Assembly (NCBI GenBank): GCA_003231075.1
Contig: QIIF01000021.1
Span: forward strand, 1-7,505
DNA length: 7,505 nt
Direction: 5' to 3'
DNA from: Candidatus Falkowiibacteriota bacterium
Lineage (GTDB): Bacteria; Patescibacteriota; Patescibacteriia; Patescibacteriales; SZUA-104
Shown: in pieces, positions 1 to 5,085 of the stretch
Position numbering within the stretch: position 1 is the first letter of the stretch
Layout: each line of letters begins with the position of its first letter
Program-made: the position numbers and the translations under genes
The notes under the pieces: generated by a model
Database searches by the model: none
Told to the model about the DNA's origin: nothing
The model's input: only the letters and a program-made list of their open reading frames with translations

Positions 1-51
1 CCGTATTTTTACTTTTTATTTTACCATATAGGTTTATGGCCAAACGCGAAT

Positions 52-525
52 TTATTTCTCGCAACTTGTCGCGCAATCGCAATTTGCTTCTCCGCCGCAA
101 GCCGCGTAGTCAGGAGCTCCGCATTTTACATCGCCTGAATTGCAATTGCACGGTTCACAATGGCCGCCATCAGAGCATTTTTGTTCGCTAAAAATACAGT
201 TTTCAGGATTTTCCGGATTACAGGTTTTATACATAGCTAAATTATATACCGTTCTGGCGCTAAAAAACATAGAAACAAAAAATATTATCACTAATGCCCA
301 TGAAATTTGTTCCCAAAAACGATGAACGCCCCGCGCTAATTTCGGGCGCTTTACAAGCAATTTTCCAATAACCTTTCCTTTAATTTTTTGGTCAAAGCCG
401 GTATTGCACGGCCTAAGGGTTATTCTTCTAAAAACACAATCAAACGCCTCCTTAGCCAATTGGCGATGCGTAGCGCTGAAAATTCCCATAACCGAAAAAA
501 CAATTAAAGCAATTAAACAAAACAT
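52..525 (-). CDS. two-helix membrane protein with cysteine-rich C-terminal tail
   Basis: 157 aa, ATG start, TAA stop. Hydrophobic segments lie at about residues 2-18 and 73-93. Between them is a basic stretch holding C30 and C40 (FDCVFRRITLRPC) followed by Lys/Arg-rich sequence, which by the positive-inside rule should be cytoplasmic. After the second helix comes a roughly 56-residue acidic tail with 11 cysteines (C102, C110, C117, C123, C126, C128, C135, C143, C149, C151, C155), predicted outside the cell. From memory, proteins with the same two-helix core and the CVFRR(I/V)TLR motif occur in CPR bacteria and DPANN archaea beside DsbA-like or other thioredoxin-fold genes; I know no function for them. 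It is the last gene of the minus-strand envelope cluster, 73 nt after the 214-aa protein. The tail could bind metal or carry disulfides; both are inference. No Shine-Dalgarno is visible; a GC-rich hairpin lies just before the start. Confidence 0.75.
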   Translation of the reverse strand: MFCLIALIVFSVMGIFSATHRQLAKEAFDCVFRRITLRPCNTGFDQKIKGKVIGKLLVKRPKLARGVHRFWEQISWALVIIFFVSMFFSARTVYNLAMYKTCNPENPENCIFSEQKCSDGGHCEPCNCNSGDVKCGAPDYAACGGEANCDCATSCEK

Positions 526-540
526 ATAAATTAAGAAACT

Positions 541-579
541 GTCCGGCTGATTTTAACCAGCCGGACAACCCCTGGTTAA
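541..579 (-). promoter_or_regulatory. two overlapping, mutually exclusive hairpins upstream of the Cys-rich gene
   Basis: Read on the minus strand, TTAACCAG (579-572) can pair with CTGGTTAA (560-553), an 8-bp stem with an 11-nt loop. Alternatively GTCCGGCTG (566-558) can pair with CAGCCGGAC (549-541), a 9-bp GC-rich stem with an 8-nt loop. The two stems share bases 558-560, so they compete. The second ends 15 nt before the ATG at 525 and is followed by AGTTTCTTAATTT rather than a clean T-run. It may be an RNA-processing or stability element, a weak terminator, or an attenuator-like switch. The pairing is seen in the sequence; the role is inference. Confidence 0.45.
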
Positions 580-598
580 TCTTAATCGCGCCGAGAAT

Positions 599-1243
599 TT
601 AACACCCGCCCCGCATTGACGGAATCGCTCCTCCGGAAGGAGTAATATTTCTTTTTTTCATTTCTTTTTTTACCGCTCCTCTGGGGAAAAATAGAATTTT
701 CCACCTGCCTATTTCAGAAACAACTTGGCTGTCGGTATAAGATGTGTTTTTGATAAGCCATTTGGTCAACCCCGAAAAAGCGATATTATGGGCGCAGCCG
801 CAAGCAAGTTTGCCGCTGATATTAGCAAATCCTTTTTCTCCGATTCCACAGCAAAATTCGCATGCGGTCAGGGGAGTTGTGCCTACTTTAATATATCTTT
901 TTTGTTGGCTGGCATCCAAAATCACGCTTTTATCGTAAGAGCGTAAAATACTTAAACTTTGCTCAACCTTATCGTAGCTCACGCCCGCTTTTTCCCCATA
1001 ATCAGGGGTTCCTGTCGGCGTAATTTCTTTCAAAACTTGCTGCATTGACGCCCCCGAATTTTGTGTTTTAGCGCCGTTAACCGTTGCCGCGGCGTTTGAT
1101 GATCCTTCTTTAACGGTTTTACTTTCGTTAAACCCTGTGGATAAAAGAATAATAAAACCGATCACGCTTACTATCGCCACACCGACTACGAGACCGAAAA
1201 TAAAACTTTTTTTTTGTATTTTTTGAGTATTATGTTCTGACAT
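599..1243 (-). CDS. membrane-anchored protein with CEFCC...CGCAH cysteine/histidine motif
   Basis: 214 aa. A short basic N-terminus is followed by one hydrophobic anchor (about residues 14-35), a low-complexity Ser/Ala/Asn/Gly linker (about 40-68), and a soluble domain that should be extracytoplasmic. The domain holds C128, C131, C132, then C148, C150 and H152 (CEFCCG, 15 residues, CGCAHN), followed by SGLTKWLI and a WKILFFP segment. The chain ends in Cys (RGGC). Spacing and chemistry suggest a metal site. The pattern is reminiscent of PCYCGC-type lipoproteins, and I recall similar CGC(A/S)H proteins in CPR and archaeal genomes, but no function is established and I cannot name a family with certainty. 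It lies 62 nt downstream of the small four-Cys protein and upstream of the Cys-rich tail protein, so it probably belongs to the same envelope thiol/metal cluster. No Shine-Dalgarno is seen before the ATG. Confidence 0.75.
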   Translation of the reverse strand: MSEHNTQKIQKKSFIFGLVVGVAIVSVIGFIILLSTGFNESKTVKEGSSNAAATVNGAKTQNSGASMQQVLKEITPTGTPDYGEKAGVSYDKVEQSLSILRSYDKSVILDASQQKRYIKVGTTPLTACEFCCGIGEKGFANISGKLACGCAHNIAFSGLTKWLIKNTSYTDSQVVSEIGRWKILFFPRGAVKKEMKKRNITPSGGAIPSMRGGC

Positions 1244-1305
1244 ATATTTAAGTTATTATTTATTAATTAGAATCGCGTAAATATTAGAATAAATAAAATC
1301 ACCAA

Positions 1306-1692
1306 TTAGTAAATTTGCGGATGCAGTATGCCTCGCGAGAATAATTTAATGAAATAAACTGACAATTTAACGCCGAATAAACTAAAAAATTTTTGCTTGG
1401 CGCGGAATTCCGCGATAATAATCTTTTTATTTTCTAAATACAGTTTAACAACGAATAAAATAATCCAGACGGCAATAAAAATAATAAATTTTTGAAAATT
1501 CAAAATGCCGTTCAATATTTGCGCTCTGGCGCTTAAATGATGGATTAAATTTTCAGCGCCGCAAGTATTATGGCCGCAAGCCCCATCGCTAAAACCGCAT
1601 TCACCCGACATGCAAATCTTAAAAGAAGACGGCATAGCCACAATTGATAAAAGCGATAAAAATATTAATATCGGCAACAAAATTTTTTTCAT
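1306..1692 (-). CDS. small membrane protein with extracytoplasmic four-Cys loop
   Basis: 128 aa. The N-terminus (about residues 4-22) reads as a signal peptide or signal anchor. It is followed by a short loop with C27, M28, C32, C39, H41, C44 and then H51-H52, a second hydrophobic segment at about 67-85, and a basic C-terminal tail (about 88-128) predicted to be cytoplasmic. The paired cysteines (KICMSGEC and GACGHNTC) with nearby His and Met could form two disulfides or a soft-metal site; this is inference. I do not recognise the family. Its ATG overlaps the TGA of the upstream DsbA-like gene as ATGA (1692-1689), which implies translational coupling and suggests that the two proteins are made together. 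The next gene in the cluster starts 62 nt downstream. Confidence 0.7.
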   Translation of the reverse strand: MKKILLPILIFLSLLSIVAMPSSFKICMSGECGFSDGACGHNTCGAENLIHHLSARAQILNGILNFQKFIIFIAVWIILFVVKLYLENKKIIIAEFRAKQKFFSLFGVKLSVYFIKLFSRGILHPQIY

Positions 1693-2468
1693 TGTTTTAA
1701 ATTTTTTTCAATTTTTTTCTTAAGCTCGCCATAAGTAACCGCTCCGTTGATCAACTCTTTATTTATAATAATTCCGGGTGAGCCGGTGACTCCGGCATCT
1801 TTCCCTTGTTTATAATCGTTATTAACCTTATCGGCATACTTGCCTTCAGATAAGCATTTTTCAAATTTGGGAACATTAATCCCAAGTTCTTTAACGGTTG
1901 ACAAAACATAATCATCATTTATTTTGGGCTGATTTTCAAATAATTTATCCGTAAATTCCCAAAATTTATTTTGTTCTCCGGCGCATTCGGACGCTTCCGC
2001 CGCCTTGCGCGCGTATTTATGCGAACTGAGAGGAAAATGCTTATATACCCATTTTACTTTATTTGGATAATTTTTCATAACACGATGCATCACATTATAA
2101 AATTTTAAAGAAAACGGGCATTGGAAATCAGCAAACCCAATAATTAAAATTTTGGCTTTTTTATTTCCTCTCATATGATCAGTGCTTGATATTTTAATAT
2201 CCACTACCGCTGAAGGCGCGGGAATGTTATTTTCTGTTTTGTTTTTAGCGCCCTCGCTTATTTCATTTTTATCGCTTCCGCGGGCAATATATATAATGTC
2301 ATTTCGTAGATATACTGCAAACATTACAGCGGAACCGGTTAGAAATATAAATATGGCGGCAACAAGAAACCGCAAAACAAACTTATTTTTCAAAATAAGC
2401 GTATGCTTGCGTAAACGAGATTTTTTAGCGGATTGATGCTTGCGTGAACGAGATTTTTTATTAAGCAT
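1689..2468 (-). CDS. DsbA-family thioredoxin-fold protein with CPFS active site
   Basis: 259 aa. A strongly basic cytoplasmic N-terminus (1-30) containing two copies of an 11-residue KKSRxRKH repeat precedes a membrane anchor at about 31-54. A linker follows, then a DsbA-like domain of the Thioredoxin_4 type from about residue 88. The active-site region is FADFQCPFS (C117 to S120), so the second cysteine of the usual CxxC is Ser. Other family hallmarks are present: HFPLSSHKYA, the AAEASECAGEQNKFWEF segment (C162), FEKCLSEGKYADKV (C205), and the cis-Pro loop GVTGSP (P231). C162 and C205 are the usual second cysteine pair of this group. DsbA proteins oxidise or isomerise thiols outside the membrane; a monothiol site would suit isomerase/reductase-like or mixed-disulfide chemistry rather than de novo oxidation. 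It heads a run of Cys-rich envelope proteins that may be its substrates. No vitamin K epoxide reductase/DsbB partner lies in the window. Confidence 0.9.
   Translation of the reverse strand: MLNKKSRSRKHQSAKKSRLRKHTLILKNKFVLRFLVAAIFIFLTGSAVMFAVYLRNDIIYIARGSDKNEISEGAKNKTENNIPAPSAVVDIKISSTDHMRGNKKAKILIIGFADFQCPFSLKFYNVMHRVMKNYPNKVKWVYKHFPLSSHKYARKAAEASECAGEQNKFWEFTDKLFENQPKINDDYVLSTVKELGINVPKFEKCLSEGKYADKVNNDYKQGKDAGVTGSPGIIINKELINGAVTYGELKKKIEKNLKQ
2403..2460. repeat. in-gene tandem repeat, 33-bp period
   Basis: A 25-bp unit at 2403-2427 recurs at 2436-2460 with one mismatch (gcgtaaacg versus gcgtgaacg), giving a 33-bp period. It encodes the duplicated KKSRxRKH segment at residues 4-22 of the DsbA-like protein, in the predicted cytoplasmic tail just before the membrane anchor. 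The near identity at DNA level suggests a recent duplication. Confidence 0.85.
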
Positions 2469-2480
2469 AAATAATTTTTA

Positions 2481-2564
2481 AAAAAAATCACAACAATTAA
2501 ACCGCGAATACTTAAAATCGCGATAAACTCTATAATTTACCGGCTGAATTATTGTGATTTTTTT
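2481..2564 (-). terminator. 18-bp inverted repeat with T-run after the HD gene
   Basis: AAAAAAATCACAACAATT (2481-2498) is complementary to AATTATTGTGATTTTTTT (2547-2564), with a single position that becomes a G-U pair in the minus-strand RNA. The 48-nt spacer contains a smaller CGCGA/TCGCG stem (2503-2507 with 2518-2522). On the minus strand the 5' arm lies within the last codons of the HD-domain gene and the 3' arm ends in a run of T followed by AAAAATT, just before the DsbA-like start. This could be a long-loop intrinsic terminator or a 3'-end stabilising stem separating the two transcription units. The pairing is seen; termination is inferred. Confidence 0.45.
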
Positions 2565-3138
2565 CAAACATTTCCAATGCTTCATTATAGATTTTTTCCA
2601 AATCCCGCGATATTTTTCCGTCCAGTCTTTTTGTTATAATTCCAACCGCCTCTTTATAATACCAGTATTTTTTCTCGGGAGGAGCATTAAATTTCGTCCA
2701 TATTTTTTCTCCCTGCTTTCCATAATTTCTAATTATTGATTTTAAATTATGAATCTTATCGGCGGCGCTTACCATTAACGCTTCCTTGCTGGCGTTTTTT
2801 AATTGCCTTAATTTTTGTTTTTTTCTTGTTTCCCATGTTATCTTTTTATCTTTAATTCCTTTCGGATATTTTTCCTCGGAACTTTCTTTGACAATTTCGG
2901 CGACGCGCAGGCCAAAATCATTTTTCATATCCAAGAAAGTATAATTCTCGGCATCTTCCAAAACATCGTGTAATAATCCGGCGGCGATAATATCTTCATC
3001 GTTGGTAAATTCTGATAATATAAATCCAACCGAAAACGGATGAACCACGAAAGGATAACCGGTGTTTTTTCGTTTTTGGTTTAAATGTTTTTCCGCCGCC
3101 ATATTTATGGCTTTTTGAATTTTAGAAGTAAGCAGCAT
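2530..3138 (-). CDS. HD-domain hydrolase, stand-alone (p)ppGpp hydrolase type (SpoT/Mesh1-like)
   Basis: 202 aa, ATG start. The N-terminal half follows the HD_4/SpoT-hydrolase pattern: QKRKNTGYPFVVHPFSVGFIL with H33, GLLHDVLEDAENYTF with H57-D58 and E61-D62, VKESSEEKYPKG, and SAADKIHNLKSI with D127. The predicted Mn-binding ligands (H33, H57, D58, D127) and the ED pair are all present, so it should be catalytically competent. Family members remove the 3'-pyrophosphate from ppGpp/pppGpp; some instead act on other nucleotides, so the substrate is inference. No RelA/SpoT synthetase, TGS or ACT domain is attached. The C-terminal part (about 145-200) is helical and charged, with no motif I recognise. 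It is preceded at 58 nt by the isomerase gene on the same strand. No Shine-Dalgarno is visible before the ATG. Confidence 0.85.
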   Translation of the reverse strand: MLLTSKIQKAINMAAEKHLNQKRKNTGYPFVVHPFSVGFILSEFTNDEDIIAAGLLHDVLEDAENYTFLDMKNDFGLRVAEIVKESSEEKYPKGIKDKKITWETRKKQKLRQLKNASKEALMVSAADKIHNLKSIIRNYGKQGEKIWTKFNAPPEKKYWYYKEAVGIITKRLDGKISRDLEKIYNEALEMFEKNHNNSAGKL

Positions 3139-3195
3139 AATTTTTAATAAAATAATAAAATGTCAGTCGTGACAGAGTTTGGCGACAGTCCCGTT
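3139..3195. other. GC-richer spacer with small palindrome and GACAG repeats
   Basis: The 57-bp gap between the isomerase and HD genes contains TGTCA-GTCG-TGACA (3161-3174), a 5-bp stem with a 4-nt loop, followed by a second GACAG. Its composition contrasts with the T/A-rich neighbouring leader. From memory, similar gacagagtttggNgacagtccc strings recur between genes in CPR assemblies, so this may be a copy of an interspersed element; that recollection is unverified. Confidence 0.3.
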
Positions 3196-4266
3196 TTACC
3201 GTAATTCCGCCTTAAACCAGTCAACCCACGGATTTGTCGCCGGATCTTTTTTGTTCAAAATTCCCAAATAATAAGTGACCCAAGTAAATAACTGCAATAA
3301 CTCAAGCGACTGGCTTAATTTTGTTTTGCTTGTTAATTTATATTCAAGATACTGTATTTTATTTTCCTTAATTATTTTTTTTGTCAGCTCCACGCGTTTT
3401 TGAACGCGCGGATGGTATAAACCGGAATCAATAAAGAAAAAAATTAAATTTTTCCTATTGCTTTTTGGAAATTCCAATCCCTCCATGGCGTAGTGGTTTA
3501 ATTCCGGAACAGATAAATAACCGGCAAAATTTTTACCGCTTTCGCAAAACTGATTGCGGATAACCCTTAAATTTCCCATTAAAAATTCCGCGCCCACCAC
3601 AATCGGGGTTTTATTGTAAATATTCGGCGCCAGTTGTTTGGCTAAGTTAAACTTCGTTGCCTCAGCCGGCCTTAATTCACGGCCCCAAAGCTCCATGCTG
3701 GCTATTATGTCTTTTATTTCCTCTGTTTTAATTTTAAACAACCCGGCTCTATCCAACATTATCGCCGTGCCAAAAACGCTATAGCCCAAACCGACGCGAG
3801 GCACGGCCGAATGATTGAATTTCGGCTTAAACATATATCCCGGAATATTTTCTTTTATCATTAACTTTGCCAGTTTGCCATTACCTTTGGAGGTAATAGC
3901 TATTATTTTAGCGCCTCGTTTTTTTACCTCTTTATAAACTGAAAGCGGCTCCTCCGTGTTGCCGGAATAAGAAGAAATAATATATAATGTATTTTTATTA
4001 ACATTTGCCGGCACAGCGTACCCTGGGGTAATGTTAATCGGTATTTTAATTTTGTCCGCGAAAACAGCTTTAACTATTCCGGCGCCAAGATTGGAAGCGC
4101 CCATACCATTGACCACCACTTGGTTCACTTTATTGAATTCACGCGGAATTTTTATCAAACGCGAATCTTCCAGAACTTGCTTAATTTGATCCGGCAAAGT
4201 TTCAATGGATTTATAAACATCGCTTTTGTCTAATTTTGTAATTTGGTTAAAGTTGTCTAATGCCAT
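3196..4266 (-). CDS. bifunctional phosphoglucose/phosphomannose isomerase (SIS domains)
   Basis: 356 aa, close to the usual length of this family. It interconverts glucose-6-P or mannose-6-P with fructose-6-P in the cytoplasm, feeding glycolysis and nucleotide-sugar synthesis. The first SIS domain shows VVNGMGASNLGAG (about 51-63) and the phosphate-binding SSYSGNTEE (98-106). PRVGLGYS (156-163) follows, then the second half with GAEFLMGNLRVIRNQFCESGKNFA (E242) and PELNHYAMEG (H258). In the Pyrobaculum enzyme the catalytic Glu and His are 16 residues apart, as E242 and H258 are here; the R157 position also fits its Arg. I could not place the catalytic Lys with certainty. The start ATG is well defined, with no Shine-Dalgarno. 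It is the first minus-strand gene after a divergent intergenic region, and the HD hydrolase follows after 57 nt. Confidence 0.9.
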   Translation of the reverse strand: MALDNFNQITKLDKSDVYKSIETLPDQIKQVLEDSRLIKIPREFNKVNQVVVNGMGASNLGAGIVKAVFADKIKIPINITPGYAVPANVNKNTLYIISSYSGNTEEPLSVYKEVKKRGAKIIAITSKGNGKLAKLMIKENIPGYMFKPKFNHSAVPRVGLGYSVFGTAIMLDRAGLFKIKTEEIKDIIASMELWGRELRPAEATKFNLAKQLAPNIYNKTPIVVGAEFLMGNLRVIRNQFCESGKNFAGYLSVPELNHYAMEGLEFPKSNRKNLIFFFIDSGLYHPRVQKRVELTKKIIKENKIQYLEYKLTSKTKLSQSLELLQLFTWVTYYLGILNKKDPATNPWVDWFKAELR

Positions 4267-4312
4267 ATAGTTTGAAGATAAATAAAATTTATATTATTCA
4301 AGTGATAATTCA

Positions 4313-4342
4313 CGGATTAGAATCATAGGCAATCCTAATCCG
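4313..4342. other. 8-bp inverted repeat in the divergent leader
   Basis: CGGATTAG (4313-4320) and CTAATCCG (4335-4342) are perfect inverted repeats with a 14-nt spacer; an alternative TAGG-CAAT-CCTA stem (4327-4338) lies inside it. It sits 47 nt upstream of the isomerase ATG, within the presumed 5' leader of that transcript. It may be an operator or a leader hairpin; nothing in the sequence decides between them. Confidence 0.4.
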
Positions 4343-4423
4343 CGATCATAGATAATATTGTTAATTTTTTTCAGGTAATAAAAATTTCAACAGAAATTTG
4401 CGATTAAAAAGCAATCCAATATT

Positions 4424-4452
4424 ATTATAACATACTTTAATAAATTTGAAAA
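4424..4452 (-). promoter_or_regulatory. candidate minus-strand promoter for the isomerase gene
   Basis: On the minus strand a perfect TATAAT occupies 4429-4424, preceded with 17-nt spacing by TTTTCA (4452-4447), which matches four of six bases of TTGACA. This would give a leader of about 150 nt before the isomerase ATG at 4266, including the 4313-4342 inverted repeat. The region is very AT-rich, so a chance -10 match is possible. Confidence 0.35.
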
Positions 4453-4465
4453 TTTATGCTAAAAA

Positions 4466-4474
4466 TTATCCACA
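4466..4474 (+). promoter_or_regulatory. DnaA-box-like 9-mer
   Basis: TTATCCACA at 4466-4474 exactly matches the classic bacterial DnaA-box consensus TTATNCACA. It is the only copy I see in this intergenic region and it sits between the two divergent promoters, next to AT-rich DNA. A single box does not make an origin; it could be a DnaA regulatory site or chance. Confidence 0.3.
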
Positions 4475-4506
4475 AAAAGCAACCTTGCCCCGCAATAGCG
4501 CGTATG

Positions 4507-4535
4507 TTGACAAAAATTAAGATTTATTATAATAT
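4507..4535 (+). promoter_or_regulatory. sigma70-type promoter for rplS-tRNA operon
   Basis: TTGACA (4507-4512) is a perfect -35 hexamer. With 17-nt spacing it is followed by TAATAT (4530-4535); an overlapping perfect TATAAT (4528-4533) gives 15-nt spacing. Transcription would start near 4541, about 100 nt before the L19 start codon. It is the only promoter-like signal I see for the rplS and two-tRNA unit. Confidence 0.7.
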
Positions 4536-4547
4536 TAGACAAGATAA

Positions 4548-4583
4548 TAAACAGTAAACAGACAACGGTAAACAGTAATCAGA
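4548..4583 (+). repeat. short direct repeat in the rplS leader
   Basis: TAAACAGTAAACAGA (4548-4562) recurs as TAAACAGTAATCAGA (4569-4583): 14 of 15 bases match, with a period of 21, two helical turns. It starts a few bases downstream of the predicted transcription start. It could be a protein-binding site, a leader RNA feature, or a short interspersed repeat of the cagtaaacagtaaacag kind. Confidence 0.5.
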
Positions 4584-4641
4584 TTTAATTATATTTTCTG
4601 CTCGCTGACTACTATTTTTGGTTGTCTTTTTTGTATTAAAT

Positions 4642-5076
4642 ATGGCTGAAGAAAAGAAAAATATTCAAAAAGAAGAAAATAAAAACGATTCCTCCTCCGC
4701 TGAAAAGACAACGGAAAAACAAGCCGGAGAAAAAATTAAAAAAGACGATAAAAAAGACAAACCTACCGAACTTAAATCCGGTATGAGTGTTCGCGTTTAT
4801 CAAAAAATTAAAGAAACTAACATAAAAGGCGAAGAAAAAGAGAGAATCCAGTATTTTGAAGGAATGATAATCGCCAAAAAGCACGGAAAAGAAAAGGGCG
4901 GAACCATAACTGTCAGAAAAATTTCAGACGGCGTAGAAGTGGAAAAAATCTTTCCGTTGAACTTGCCCACCATTACAAAGATTGAAATCAAAAAACAAGC
5001 AAGAGTAAGGCGGGCTAAATTATATTTCCTGAAAAAAGGGTATAAGAAAAAATTAAAGGAGCAGAAGGCCGCTTAA
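4642..5076 (+). CDS. rplS: 50S ribosomal protein L19 with charged N-terminal extension
   Basis: 144 aa from the ATG at 4642. An upstream in-frame TTG at 4618 would add MVVFFVLN, which looks like untranslated leader, so the ATG is preferred. L19 is a large-subunit protein at the 30S-50S interface. The core is clear: GMSVRVYQKIKE (47-58), ERIQYFEGMIIAKK (67-80), TVRKISDGVEVEKIFPLNLP (90-109) and RVRRAKLYFLKK (121-132). The first 45 or so residues are almost all Lys, Glu, Asp, Ser and Gln and replace the usual short N-terminal helix; typical L19 is about 115 aa. There is no trmD, rimM or rpsP beside it, unlike the common bacterial arrangement; instead two tRNA genes follow, the first 9 nt after the stop. 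No Shine-Dalgarno is seen before the ATG. Confidence 0.95.
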   Translation: MAEEKKNIQKEENKNDSSSAEKTTEKQAGEKIKKDDKKDKPTELKSGMSVRVYQKIKETNIKGEEKERIQYFEGMIIAKKHGKEKGGTITVRKISDGVEVEKIFPLNLPTITKIEIKKQARVRRAKLYFLKKGYKKKLKEQKAA

Positions 5077-5085
5077 ATCTCATCT

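Noticed and set aside
1..51. Possible terminator after the Cys-rich gene
   Set aside because: Only short 4- to 5-bp stems (for example CCATA/TATGG) can be drawn, without a proper T-run on the minus strand.
140..325. Plus-strand open frame of 61 codons
   Set aside because: It lies wholly antisense to the Cys-rich membrane protein gene, has no start signals and no recognisable protein features.
725..946. Two overlapping plus-strand open frames opposite the CEFCC protein
   Set aside because: They are antisense shadows of a better-supported gene; two frames over the same bases with no domain content.
4618..4641. TTG start extending L19 by MVVFFVLN
   Set aside because: The extension is not like any L19 N-terminus and there is no Shine-Dalgarno; the ATG at 4642 begins the natural-looking charged tail.
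4636..4991. Minus-strand Phe-rich frames opposite rplS
   Set aside because: These are reverse-complement shadows of Lys/Glu-rich codons (AAA/GAA giving TTT/TTC), not genes.
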